A DNA stretch of 64,000 bases from Devosia submarina. GTDB lineage: Bacteria; Pseudomonadota; Alphaproteobacteria; Rhizobiales; Devosiaceae. This document shows positions 22,246 through 30,333 of this stretch, piece by piece. Below the pieces are notes generated by a model. It saw nothing but the letters and a program-made list of their open reading frames with translations. It had not been told where the DNA came from and searched no databases. The stretch is taken from NCBI RefSeq assembly GCF_003056345.1, contig NZ_PYWB01000007.1, positions 1 to 64,000 on the forward strand. The letters run 5' to 3'. Position numbers and translations under genes: made by a program. Every line of letters begins with the position of its first letter. Position 1 is the first letter of the stretch.

Positions 22246-22640
22246 TCGCTACCGCCGGCACCATCAAGCCAATGTCTAACCCCGACAACATCAGCGAGTT
22301 GGCGGAGCGGATAGCTCGTGAACAATGGTGGCCGCATCACGAGAGCCATTCCAGAGACATTGCCTTGGCCGACCTGGATAGCGGCAGCGTTGGTGAGATT
22401 ACCATCGAGTTCGAAGATGTGGTGAACATAGTCCGCGCTGCGCTCACGGACGACATCATCACCTCCCTGCAAGCTCGCCTACTAGAAGCGGAGAAGGCTC
22501 TGGGTGCTGCCGCGATCTACTATGAGCGGTACTGTCAGGACGAAGCGGACGATGTTGAGAACTGCGTCTGCGGACAACAGCAGCATGAAGATGCAATCGC
22601 TTTCCGAGCCGCTGCCAGCAAGATCAGGGGGGAAGGATGA
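22242..22640 (+). CDS. Hypothetical phage protein (132 residues)
   Basis: ATG 22242 overlaps the previous stop. The product MIATAGTIKPMSNPDNISEL contains LAERIAREQWWPHHESHSRD, a beta part (VGEITIEFEDVVNIVRAAL), and a helical C-terminus with three Cys (YYERYCQDEADDVENCVCGQ). No family is recognised. It is coupled by ATGA to the DUF4326 gene. Confidence 0.6.
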   Translation: MIATAGTIKPMSNPDNISELAERIAREQWWPHHESHSRDIALADLDSGSVGEITIEFEDVVNIVRAALTDDIITSLQARLLEAEKALGAAAIYYERYCQDEADDVENCVCGQQQHEDAIAFRAAASKIRGEG

Positions 22641-22966
22641 GCAAACCCCTTCGCGTGCAACTCTCCCGCCGCAAAGGCTGGCGCATGCCAGAGAACACCG
22701 TAAGCGTTGGCCGACCAGGCATGTGGGGCAACCCGTTTGCAGTTGGCGCGCCGGGCCCACTAGGTCGCACCGCACATGATCGCGGCGGCGCAGTCGGATT
22801 CTTCCGGCAGATGATGGAAGATCCGGAGCTTCTGGCTGCTGCCGGATATCCCGCAGACCTATCGCCACTCCGCGGCAAGAACCTGGCTTGCTGGTGCAGC
22901 CTTGATGGTCCGTGCCATGCAGACGTGTTGCTGGAACTCGCGAACAAGGGTTTCGCAGATGGCTAA
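22637..22966 (+). CDS. DUF4326 family protein
   Basis: The 109-residue product carries the DUF4326 hallmarks: VSVGRPGMWGNPFAVGAPG near residue 22-40, a charged helix with FFRQMMEDPELLAAAGYP, and the C-terminal LRGKNLACWCSLDGPCHADV with the CWC...CHAD motif, which may bind zinc. Members occur in phages and mobile elements; the biochemical role is not established. It is coupled to neighbours by short overlaps. Confidence 0.85.
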   Translation: MSKPLRVQLSRRKGWRMPENTVSVGRPGMWGNPFAVGAPGPLGRTAHDRGGAVGFFRQMMEDPELLAAAGYPADLSPLRGKNLACWCSLDGPCHADVLLELANKGFADG

Positions 22967-23225
22967 ACTTGCAGCCTCTGCCCTGCCCGACTGGCCTGCC
23001 GCAATGAACCAGCAGATGGCGGCTGCCTACTGCGGGATTTCGGTCGATACCTTCTCGGCTGTCTGCCCGGTTATCCCCATAGTTATCACCAGCTCAAACG
23101 CCGGCAAGCGCTACCTCAGAGTGCGGCTAGACGAATGGCTGCTGTCCCTAGACAATCCCCGCCCGCAGCGTCGGCTCGGTGTGGGAGAAAGACTGCGTGC
23201 CCAAAGTGAAGCTCAAAGGGCTTAA
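22959..23225 (+). CDS. Excisionase-like HTH protein
   Basis: The 88-residue product from ATG 22959 has a winged-HTH/MerR-like core: MNQQMAAAYCGISVDTFSAV followed by VITSSNAGKRYLRVRLDEWL, the pattern of small Xis proteins and HTH_17. It lies directly before the integrase, which overlaps its end by 47 bp or 29 bp depending on the integrase start. It probably directs excision by bending attachment-site DNA. Confidence 0.75.
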   Translation: MAKLAASALPDWPAAMNQQMAAAYCGISVDTFSAVCPVIPIVITSSNAGKRYLRVRLDEWLLSLDNPRPQRRLGVGERLRAQSEAQRA

Positions 23226-24300
23226 CATTCGCCGGAACAGCGTCGGCAAGTGGTATGTGTCGCTCCGATCCACAGGGCAGCTCCTGTTATCCGCCAAGTG
23301 TGAACGCGACGAGCTCGACCGCATCATGGCCGAGCCGAAGTTCCTTCATGCCTACGCGACCGCAGAGCGGAAGCGCCGAAAGGTCCATGAGGCTGGAACG
23401 ATTGGCGCTTTGGTAGAGCGCTATAAGCTCAGCCGCCGCTGGCAGAACCTGGCTGAACGCACCCAGTCGGATTACGACAAGGTATTGCTCTATTTAGACC
23501 CGATCTTTGACGACAATGCTGGCGAATATGAAACTGCCGATGTCGTGGAAGCTCGAGATGCCGCCGCCACAGCAAAGGGCGACAAGTTCTCAGACTTTGT
23601 TCTGGCCGTTTTGTCAGCCGTGTTCAGTGAAGCTGTGGAATCTGGATTGCTCAAGACCAACCCTGCACTAGGGGTCCGGAGGCTCTACAAGGCAGATGCT
23701 GACGCTAACAGACGTTGGAGCGGCAAGGAGTGGGAAACGGCCTACAGCCTTGCCCCTGCCCATCTGCGGGCAGTTCTGGCCATAGCCAAAGGCTGCGGAT
23801 TGCGTGGCCAGGACATAGCTGTGCTGACATGGGAGAACTACTGCGACGATCCCGACATGGGAAAGGTGCTGGCATTCGTCCCGCGCAAGAACGGCGATAA
23901 GGTGGGGGAGATTACCATCGGCGTGCCGGCCGATCTGAGAGCGCTGCTCGATCAGATGAAGGCGGGTGACGGTGTGGTGCAGCCGGCGAGCAATGCGCCT
24001 ATCTGCCGGAACAGCCTGGGCAGGAAATACCCAAGCGAGAACGCCATGCGGAAAGCCTGGCAGGACTTCAAGGCGTCCCAGCCCTTCAAAGCCGCCCTGC
24101 CCTCATCCAGCGATTTGACGCTGCACGGGCTGCGCGTGACATTCAGCAGTGAGCTCCGCGAGCAAGGCTTCAGCGACCGTGAAGTGGCCGACATGCTGGG
24201 CGATCTGTCGGAAGGCATGGGCAAGCGCTATTCACGCGGCGCAGAGATGCGAAAGACCAGCGTTCGGGTGCACAAAAAGCGTGTGCAAAACGCCTCGTAA
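23179..24300 (+). CDS. int: Tyrosine-type phage integrase
   Basis: The protein is about 370 residues. The N-terminal part (residues 12-60) is an arm-type-like segment, 75-165 is the SAM-like core-binding domain, and the catalytic domain follows. Catalytic residues seen are R209 in GCGLRGQDIAVL, the lysine in PRKNGDKV, the H316-x-x-R319 in TLHGLRVTF, and the nucleophile Y351 in GMGKRYSRG; the second conserved His is replaced in DMLGDLSEG. GTG 23179 is the longest start; GTG 23197 is possible. It lies next to a broken tRNA-Cys, the likely attachment site. Confidence 0.92.
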   Translation: MWEKDCVPKVKLKGLNIRRNSVGKWYVSLRSTGQLLLSAKCERDELDRIMAEPKFLHAYATAERKRRKVHEAGTIGALVERYKLSRRWQNLAERTQSDYDKVLLYLDPIFDDNAGEYETADVVEARDAAATAKGDKFSDFVLAVLSAVFSEAVESGLLKTNPALGVRRLYKADADANRRWSGKEWETAYSLAPAHLRAVLAIAKGCGLRGQDIAVLTWENYCDDPDMGKVLAFVPRKNGDKVGEITIGVPADLRALLDQMKAGDGVVQPASNAPICRNSLGRKYPSENAMRKAWQDFKASQPFKAALPSSSDLTLHGLRVTFSSELREQGFSDREVADMLGDLSEGMGKRYSRGAEMRKTSVRVHKKRVQNAS

Positions 24301-24369
24301 CGCACCCGGTTTGAGCGCATCTGACAGGTGGTGTGTGCAAGAAAATTGTTGATTGGCGGGCATGGCAGT

Positions 24370-24409
24370 GGATTTGCAATCCGCTGCGTCACCACTCCGC
24401 CACGTGGCC
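24370..24409 (-). pseudogene. 5' half of a tRNA-Cys gene (attachment-site remnant)
   Basis: Read on the minus strand from 24409, the sequence matches a tRNA-Cys from the acceptor 5' strand (GGCCACG) through the D arm (GCGGAGTGGTGACGC) and anticodon loop with GCA at 24377-24375, ending in AATCC. What follows has no T arm (no TTCRA motif) and no complementary acceptor strand, so it is not functional. The break coincides with the integrase end of the prophage. The intact copy or other half should lie beyond the left end of the window. The host side is to the right. Confidence 0.7.
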
Positions 24410-24552
24410 TCACAGAGGAAGTACCTATTGGAGGACCATGCCTTATGCAAGAGGCATGCTAATGGAGAATGCGCTTTCTGAAATTCGCCGGTGCCTTACC
24501 AAAGTGATTCCCCAAATCGGTTCACGACTCGCGCTGGGCCGACGCTCAGCGG
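24410..24552. other. Intergenic DNA next to the attachment site
   Basis: About 140 bp between the tRNA remnant and the methyltransferase stop. A short inverted repeat is visible around 24437-24460 (GCCTTATGCAAGAGGC-type arms). This strand side would hold the promoter of the original tRNA-Cys gene, read leftwards. No ORF is supported. Confidence 0.35.
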
Positions 24553-25164
24553 CTACTTCTCGAATGCCAAGTGGGTCCAGGTTACGCCTTGAGCCCTGTT
24601 TCGTTGCTGCACCGATTGAGCGTGCAGTTCAAGGATGCAGCGAAGGCCTTCCTTTGCGGCCAATTCGGAAGTCTCTTTGGAGGTCACCGGGAACATGCGC
24701 CGGCCGTCTGGAACTGGCCCATGCCTGAGCGACATGATGATGCGTCCACTTTCACGCAAGAGCGCGCAAACTCGCGCCATACCACGCCTTCGCTCTCCTT
24801 CGTCGAGGTGCATCCAAACAGCTGAAAGCAGGACCAGATCGAACGTTCCCACGCGAGGCATAAGTGTTCCAAGACTAGGCAGCGCGTCGGTGACCCACTC
24901 GATATTGGGCGATGGATGAAGTTGCCGACCTGACTCGCGTAGGGCAGCGACCGGCTCAACAGCCACAACCTTGTGACCCAGCGCAGCAAGGCCAGCAGCA
25001 TCCACCCCTATGCCTGCGCCAATATCGATGATCAGCGAAGGAAGCTGCGGAAAAAGCTGCAGCACCTGCTTGGGTCGATCGGTGAAAGACAGTTGCTGCC
25101 ACCAGGCGACAAGCTCAACTGCATGCTCGTCATACCCTTCCGTCCCAGCCACTTCAGCGTTCAT
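24553..25164 (-). CDS. Class I SAM-dependent methyltransferase
   Basis: The 203-residue protein has a Rossmann methyltransferase fold. Motif I is LIIDIGAGIGVDAAGLAALG (about residues 44-63) followed by KVVAVEPVAAL with the acidic residue that binds the ribose. Motif IV-like FDLVLLSAVWMHLDEGER and the post-motif GMARVCALLRESGRIIMSLRHG fit small ubiE/Tehb-like enzymes. The substrate cannot be predicted. It is the first host gene after the prophage. Confidence 0.85.
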   Translation of the reverse strand: MNAEVAGTEGYDEHAVELVAWWQQLSFTDRPKQVLQLFPQLPSLIIDIGAGIGVDAAGLAALGHKVVAVEPVAALRESGRQLHPSPNIEWVTDALPSLGTLMPRVGTFDLVLLSAVWMHLDEGERRRGMARVCALLRESGRIIMSLRHGPVPDGRRMFPVTSKETSELAAKEGLRCILELHAQSVQQRNRAQGVTWTHLAFEK

Positions 25165-25232
25165 TTGGCAGCCTCAAAGGTTGAGTCCAATTGCAACCGT
25201 CAATCAACCCTGCCTTGAGAGGGGGCGTTGCC

Positions 25233-25829
25233 TTAGTCGTCGAGTTCCAGATAGGCTCGTCCGCCCGTTAGGTCCCTGATCAAGTCGCCTATCGTTTCAA
25301 CCTTGGACATTGGCATGGTGATGGACCAGCGCGATCCTGTTTCGTGAAATTCAGGACTATGGAGCGTGACGCCGGAAATCGACCCGATCCGAGATTGGAG
25401 GACTGCTAGGTCCCCGAATGAGCAGCCCAGCCGTCCCGAAGCCATGGCGACCAGTTCGCGTTTTTGAGCGGAGCTCAGAGCCATCGCTGCCGTACCGCCA
25501 TAAGCGCGAACCAAGCCCCCACTTCCTAAGAGGACGCCGCCGAACCAGCGTGTCACCACCACAATGATCCTGTCCAACCCATGACCATCAATGGCCTGCA
25601 GAATGGGCTTGCCAGCTGTGCCACTTGGCTCCCCGTCGTCGCTAAACCGATAGCTCTGCCCAATGCGCCAGGCCCAGCAATTGTGACTGGCCGACGGGTC
25701 GACGTGTTCGGCCAAAAATGCCTTGGCCGCTTCCTCGTCCTCCACCGCCCCGGCAAACGCAACGAAACGGCTCTTCTTGACCTCCTGCCGCGCCTCCGCA
25801 GTGTCGATGAGAGAGTAAAGTTGGCTCAT
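25233..25829 (-). CDS. YigZ/IMPACT family protein
   Basis: The 198-residue protein matches the UPF0029/IMPACT family: KSRFVAFAGAVEDEEAA near the N-terminus, ASHNCWAWRIG, the signature FSDDGEPSGTAGKPIL (about residues 62-77), and IIVVVTRWFGGVLLGSGGLVRAY. The C-terminal DUF1949 half follows. Bacterial members are linked to translation or proteolysis, though the exact role is not known. It is a single gene with spacing on both sides. Confidence 0.9.
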   Translation of the reverse strand: MSQLYSLIDTAEARQEVKKSRFVAFAGAVEDEEAAKAFLAEHVDPSASHNCWAWRIGQSYRFSDDGEPSGTAGKPILQAIDGHGLDRIIVVVTRWFGGVLLGSGGLVRAYGGTAAMALSSAQKRELVAMASGRLGCSFGDLAVLQSRIGSISGVTLHSPEFHETGSRWSITMPMSKVETIGDLIRDLTGGRAYLELDD

Positions 25830-26027
25830 GAGAGGGAATTTATTGCAAGGAGTGTCGCTGTTCCATTGTTGCTCATTATCTCAGAGCGAGTCTTGGCTGA
25901 AGACCTGCGTTCTCCCAGTTTTCCCGCTCCGTAATCAAGACAACCTTGAGGCAGGCTAGGAACGATTGAAGAAGCGTCCTGCAGCGCGCTGGACGCTGAT
26001 CCTAAGCGCAAATAGAACAGTCTTCCG
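25830..26027. other. Intergenic region between yigZ-like and AHSA1 genes
   Basis: About 200 bp upstream of the minus-strand IMPACT gene and downstream of the broken AHSA1 gene. No ORF, tRNA or clear hairpin is recognised. The promoter of the IMPACT gene should be near 25840-25900, but no strong box stands out. Confidence 0.3.
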
Positions 26028-26512
26028 TTAGGCCAACCATCTCTCCAGCCCGCCTAACGTCTGCAGCCCATATTCCACTGCACCAAAGGTCACCACGGCT
26101 TGCCGCCGTTCGCGGCTGGGGTGTAGCTGACGCATGGTCAGCACGGTCTTGCCATCACCCTGCTCATCAAAGGTCACCACCATGTAGAAGCGGTTGGGAT
26201 CGCCGTCCTCCCCGCCATAGTCGATAATTATTCGCTCATTGGCAACGATCTGGATGAACCGCATCACGCTGGAAAAACGCTGCTGCTTGCCCTCGAACAC
26301 GCCCACCATGTCGAAGCGCCAGAACCCGCCCTCGCGGATATCGGCCTCATGGCTCTCGATGCTCAGCCCCTCCGGACCTACCATTGAGATAGCGCTGCCG
26401 GGTCCATCCATGCGGCAAAAACCCTGGCGCGCGGGTGGTTCAGCACCTTCACCAAAACGATCTCGCGGTCCATAGACCAGGTTTCGAGCAAGTCCTCGAA
26501 CGTCATCGTCAT
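26028..26512 (-). pseudogene. AHSA1/SRPBCC-domain protein gene with frameshift
   Basis: From ATG 26512 (ribosome site GAGGAA) the frame gives MTMTFEDLLETWSMDREIVL, then VLNHPRARVFAAWMDPAALS and stops at TAG 26380-26378, exactly where the family reads SQWWGPEG. The rest, GPEGLSIESHEADIREGGFW through FGAVEYGLQTLGGLERWLA, is intact in another frame. A one-base deletion near 26378 explains both. The family is the partner protein of ArsR-type regulators. It lies 11 bp after the arsR-like gene, as in many genomes. A sequencing error is the alternative. Confidence 0.85.
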
Positions 26513-26523
26513 CAGCGTTCCTC

Positions 26524-26847
26524 TTACGTCCGGTCGAGGTACTTTTCCAGCCGATCGAGCCGCTCTGCCGCGAGCCGGCGTTCATTTTCCATCCAGTCAG
26601 CGGCCGCGTCGAACCGTTCCGGTAGGAGCCGGCACCACCGGGTCCGCCCGCGCTTCTCGCTGGCAATCAGCCCGCAATCTTCCAGCACCTTGAGGTGCTG
26701 CGAAAACGAAGGCAAGGCCATATCAAACGGCTCCGCCAACGCACTGACCGACAACTCACCCTCGCGCAGTCGCGACACCACAGCGCGCCGCGTAGGATCG
26801 CTCAGAGCGTGGAAGGCCAGGTCCAGCGGGCTCAAATGGTGAGGCAT
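26524..26847 (-). CDS. ArsR-family transcriptional regulator
   Basis: The 107-residue protein (ATG 26847) is a winged-helix ArsR: AFHALSDPTRRAVVSRLREG, ELSVSALAEPFDMALPSFSQHLKVLEDCGLIAS and RGRTRWCRLLP, then a C-terminal helix pair (WMENERRLAAERLDRLEKYL). Typical metal-binding Cys motifs are absent, so it belongs to the metal-independent group paired with AHSA1 proteins. The divergent inverted repeat at 26897-26930 is the probable operator for itself and the neighbouring reductase gene. Confidence 0.9.
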   Translation of the reverse strand: MPHHLSPLDLAFHALSDPTRRAVVSRLREGELSVSALAEPFDMALPSFSQHLKVLEDCGLIASEKRGRTRWCRLLPERFDAAADWMENERRLAAERLDRLEKYLDRT

Positions 26848-26896
26848 GCTCAAAGCCTAGCGCCGACCTCCCGTATGGTCAACCATGAAAAGGCAC

Positions 26897-26930
26897 TTGC
26901 CTTACTAACGCCACCTCGATAGTAAGGTAA
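26897..26930. promoter_or_regulatory. Inverted-repeat operator between arsR-like and RibD-type genes
   Basis: Arms CCTTACTA (26900-26907) and TAGTAAGG (26920-26927) are perfectly complementary and separated by 12 bp. Extending outward adds TTG/TAA with one mismatch, giving 11-bp arms. It lies between divergent genes for an ArsR protein and a RibD-type reductase, so it is the obvious binding site for the ArsR dimer. The dyad spacing fits a winged-helix dimer contacting adjacent grooves. Confidence 0.7.
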
Positions 26931-26954
26931 CTGACTTATCGAAGCGGAGCTGCC

Positions 26955-27595
26955 ATGGTTGTTCGTGTCGATCTGCTGATTTCTCTGGATGGCTTCGCCA
27001 CCACCACCGACATCACCCCTGAAAGGCCCTTCGGCAACGATTGGGGGCGTCTGACTGCTTCCTATGTCGCTACCCGCACCTTTCGCGAGCGCGTCTTCCA
27101 TGACAATTCAGGTGCCGGCACCACCGGCGTCGATGACGCCTATGCACGTGCCTATTTCGAGAATATCGGTGCTGAGATCATGGGCGCTGGCAAGTTCGGC
27201 CTTCACAACTTTCCCAACGATCCGAACTGGAAGGGCTGGTGGGGCGACGAGCCGCCATTCCACTGCCCAGTCTTCGTCTTGACCCACCGCGAGCGCCCCA
27301 CGCTTACTGTTTCCGACACCACCTTCCACTTCATCGACACCGATATCGAGGACGCCCTCGCGCGCGCCGAAGCGGCTGCGGCGCCAAGGATGTCCGCATC
27401 GGCGGAGGCCCAACCGTGGTGCGCGCTTATCTTGAGGCCGACCTTGTTGATCACCTGCATGTGGCCATCGCCCCCATTATCCTCGGCAGCGGCGTTCGCC
27501 TGTGGGATAACCAGCGCGGTCTCGAAAGCCGTCTGCCATCGGTCAAGTCCGAAACTGCCGAAAGCGGCACTATCCACCTGACCTTCGCCCGCTGA
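26955..27595 (+). pseudogene. RibD C-terminal/dihydrofolate-reductase-like gene with frameshift
   Basis: The first 137 codons read as a RibD_C-type reductase: VVRVDLLISLDGFATTTDI, ITPERPFGNDWG, AEIMGAGKFGLHN, HCPVFVLTHRERPTLTVSDT and HFIDTDIEDALARAEAAA. The protein then continues properly only in the next frame (AKDVRIGGGPTVVRAYLEAD, LVDHLHVAIAPIILGSGVRL) to 27595. A single missing G at about 27380 (GCGGC for GCGGGC) restores the frame. These proteins reduce unknown substrates with NADPH. It is divergent from arsR. Error or real decay cannot be told apart. Confidence 0.85.
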
Positions 27596-27780
27596 GGTCA
27601 CTGGCGGTGGAGCCCCACTGTCTCAGCACCCAATTACTTGGTCAGGCCTCGTTTATCACAGGCACCGAGTCGTTCTTGAAGGTAGCGCGGCGCAAATCTC
27701 ATACTGAGGTCGGGACGAAAACCGGCAGCTTTCCGCCCCCACTGCCAAGACTACCTCCAGCGATCGGCAGCCGTCGGCGA
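27596..27780. other. Intergenic region, nothing recognised
   Basis: About 185 bp between the broken reductase gene and the stop of the chemoreceptor gene, which converge. No supported ORF, hairpin with T run or RNA gene is visible. Confidence 0.3.
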
Positions 27781-29400
27781 TCAATTACTACGGGCTACGT
27801 GGCTTAAACGGGGTCGTTGTGTGGCCCCGGTCTGTAGCAGCGGCGTTTCGTCCTGCAATTGCATCTGCAGTTTAGCGAGCCGGGTCTCCACTCCGGTCTG
27901 GAATACCTCGATGATCTGATCGAGTTCGGCAGCCTGCGCTTCGGTCTGCTCTATGGCAGCATTAGTCTCTTCCACCAGAGCCGCGTTATGCTGAGTCATT
28001 TCGTCCATCTGCTTGATGGCTGTGGCGAGTTCATCGAGCGAGGAAGCTTGCTCCTGATTGGCAGCGGCGATGGAGTTGATCAGTTCCGAGCTTTCCCGAG
28101 CACTGCTCAGAATGTCGAGCAGTTTCTCGGACGCTTGCCCAACAAGGCGCGAGCCCGACCTGACCTCTGTGGCGCTGGTTTCGACCAGTTGCTTGACTTC
28201 GGCCGATGCAGCGGCTGCCGATTGGGCGAGACGCCGCACTTCCACGGCAACGACGGCAAACCCCTTGCCTGCATCGCCGGCCCGCGCCGCCTCCACCGAA
28301 GCATTGAGCGCCAGCAAATTGGTCTGGAAGGCAATGTCGTCGATCAGGCCGATGATGTTGGAGATCTTGCCCGAGCTGGCTTCGATAGCATCCATTGCGC
28401 CATTCGCCTGTTCCATCACCGCCCCGCCTTCGGTCGCGTTGCTCGACACGGCTTGCGCCGTGCGGCTGGCGATCGCCGCGCGACGGGCATTATCCTGCAC
28501 GGCACCGCTGAGCTGCTCAACGGCAGCGGAGGTCTGCTCGATGGTTGCCGCCTGGCGTGTGGTTCGCTCGGAAAGATCATTAGCGCCAGCCAGGATTTCC
28601 CCCGTTGCGGTCTTCAGCGAGCGCGAAGTATGCTGCAGTTGCTGAATGATGTCGGCCAGCCGGTCGGCCACCGCATTGGTATCTTGCTTGATCTGCTCGA
28701 ATTCGGGCGAGAACTCGGCCGTCACTCTCGCGGTAAGATCCCCTTGCGCCAGCCGCGTCAGCACGTCGCCGGTGTGTCGCACTGCATGGTCAATGCGCAT
28801 GCGCGATGCCTCTTCGTCCGCCTTGGCCTCTTCGGTTAGCTTGGCAAAGTATGCGCTAACGGCGATATCAACGTCGAGCAGCATCGACTTGAGCACATCG
28901 GCCAGAGTTTGACCCATGACCTCGGCATCCGCCAGAACATCCTCGGCGCTTGGCTGTTTGCTGCGCCCGAAACGGCCAGGCTGGGGCGCCAGCGCTTCTG
29001 CCATCATCTCTTGGACGAGACCGCGGACAAGTGTCCCTACGACGAGGCCATAGCCTCCAATATGCCAGCGCGGTTCCAGTCCGATCTGCGCATGCCGGAG
29101 ACCGACACGCGCGCTGGCCTCGAAATACTGGTCATCTAGCTGCCCACTGGCGATCGCCGTCCAGTGCGCCACTTGCTTGAACTTGGCACGGTCCATCTGG
29201 CCTTTGCCGTCGAAGAAGCGAGCCGTTTCCGGCGTCGCCGCAACCTTCTCGTAGAAGGTGTCCAGCGCCGTGGCAATATAGTGCTGGATGTGTCCAGTGA
29301 CAGCACAGAGGCGCTGCTGGGCGGCCTCGTCAAGTCCGATAAAATCAAGGCGCGATTGCAGCGCCTCTTTGGCAGCGAAGGAGGCAGTCTGGGATGACAT
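27781..29400 (-). CDS. Globin-coupled methyl-accepting chemotaxis protein
   Basis: The 539-residue protein has an N-terminal protoglobin sensor (about 15-165), with [40 protein letters not shown] and the proximal-His helix in [20 protein letters not shown], which binds heme and senses oxygen. A HAMP-like linker (about 205-255) and an MCP signalling domain follow, with the hairpin tip [40 protein letters not shown]. No membrane helix is present, so it is soluble. It directs movement by CheA signalling. It stands alone, without che genes nearby. Confidence 0.92.
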   Translation of the reverse strand: MSSQTASFAAKEALQSRLDFIGLDEAAQQRLCAVTGHIQHYIATALDTFYEKVAATPETARFFDGKGQMDRAKFKQVAHWTAIASGQLDDQYFEASARVGLRHAQIGLEPRWHIGGYGLVVGTLVRGLVQEMMAEALAPQPGRFGRSKQPSAEDVLADAEVMGQTLADVLKSMLLDVDIAVSAYFAKLTEEAKADEEASRMRIDHAVRHTGDVLTRLAQGDLTARVTAEFSPEFEQIKQDTNAVADRLADIIQQLQHTSRSLKTATGEILAGANDLSERTTRQAATIEQTSAAVEQLSGAVQDNARRAAIASRTAQAVSSNATEGGAVMEQANGAMDAIEASSGKISNIIGLIDDIAFQTNLLALNASVEAARAGDAGKGFAVVAVEVRRLAQSAAAASAEVKQLVETSATEVRSGSRLVGQASEKLLDILSSARESSELINSIAAANQEQASSLDELATAIKQMDEMTQHNAALVEETNAAIEQTEAQAAELDQIIEVFQTGVETRLAKLQMQLQDETPLLQTGATQRPRLSHVARSN

Positions 29401-29460
29401 AGTGGGTGAGCCTTACCAGCCGCCAATTTTCGACCGGATTGGATGTATCAATGTAGATAC

Positions 29461-30296
29461 TTAGTCTGCCCTATTCCTGGTTAACCACCAGTAAAAATGG
29501 AGCAAGCCTGTGCCGGTCTGGCGGGCGTAAACGACGGCGGATTGTTGGGCGGGAACGGCATTGGCCAAGAGCGGGAAGCCTACCGAGATGTCTCCTCGCA
29601 CCCGGTTGTTCCAGGTGTAGTTGAGACCGACGCCTGCCGACGTCAGCGAAGTCTCGGCAGGGAATTGGGAATAAACCCTGCCGTGGTCAAGAAACACGAA
29701 ACCTTCCAGCCCCTCGACTACCAGATCGAAGCTACGGCGGAGCTCGCGGTTGAGGTAGTAGCCCGCATCGCCTGATGCCGCGCTTTAGGGGTAACCGGCA
29801 CGGTGGACGGACCGCCGATCTGAAACAAATCGCTGCCCGGCAGCAATTGCTGTGAAGCGATCTGTCCCGCACCGCGCAGACTGATCAGATAGCTTTCGGC
29901 AAAGCGGAGCGAGGCGGCGCCGGAAAGCTGGTACAAGGTATAGTCGATGTTCTGGCCAACCACATTGAGGTCGGCATCGACAAAGGAAATTGTGGGCGAC
30001 AGGGTCGCGTTGAAATCGCCGCCGAAGTAATTGGCGTTGAGTCCGATCGTCACCTTACGATTGGAGCCGTCTGTGACTACTACCCCGGCTTGCTGCGTCT
30101 GCGATGTGCCTCGGGACAGTGCGAAATTGCCCAGCAGCAGGAATGCCCCTTGGTTGATCAGCGGATGGGACAGGTTGGCTGCATAGACCTCGGCACTGCC
30201 GGTGACATCGAGATTGACGAACGGCCCGTCCACGATGCGGATGCCCGAGCGGCTATAGCTCACCCCCGCCCGCGTTCCCCGGAGCCTGTGGATCCT
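29461..30296 (-). pseudogene. Two-partner-secretion outer-membrane transporter (ShlB/FhaC type) remnant
   Basis: The minus strand holds a C-terminal part of a TpsB barrel. From about 30296 the frame gives TRAGVSYSRSGIRIVDGPFV, through LLPGSDLFQIGGPSTV, where it shifts. In another frame the next part would be RGYP, then a TAA (expected GAA), then SAASGDAGYYLNRELRRSFD, and finally FLDHGRVYSQFPAETSLTSA to 29461. So there is one frameshift and one nonsense change, and the POTRA and N-terminal barrel parts are missing. It no longer makes a working transporter. Confidence 0.8.
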
Positions 30297-30333
30297 TCAC
30301 TTGGAGCACCGGTGTCCCAAACGGTTCGACTTT

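Noticed and set aside
24370..24409. Functional tRNA-Cys
   Set aside because: The 5' half is good but there is no T arm or 3' acceptor strand, so it is kept only as a remnant.
27239..27595. An independent gene starting at 27239
   Set aside because: Its first 45 codons are an out-of-frame reading of the RibD-type gene. Only the part after about 27380 is protein-like, and it is the shifted end of that gene.
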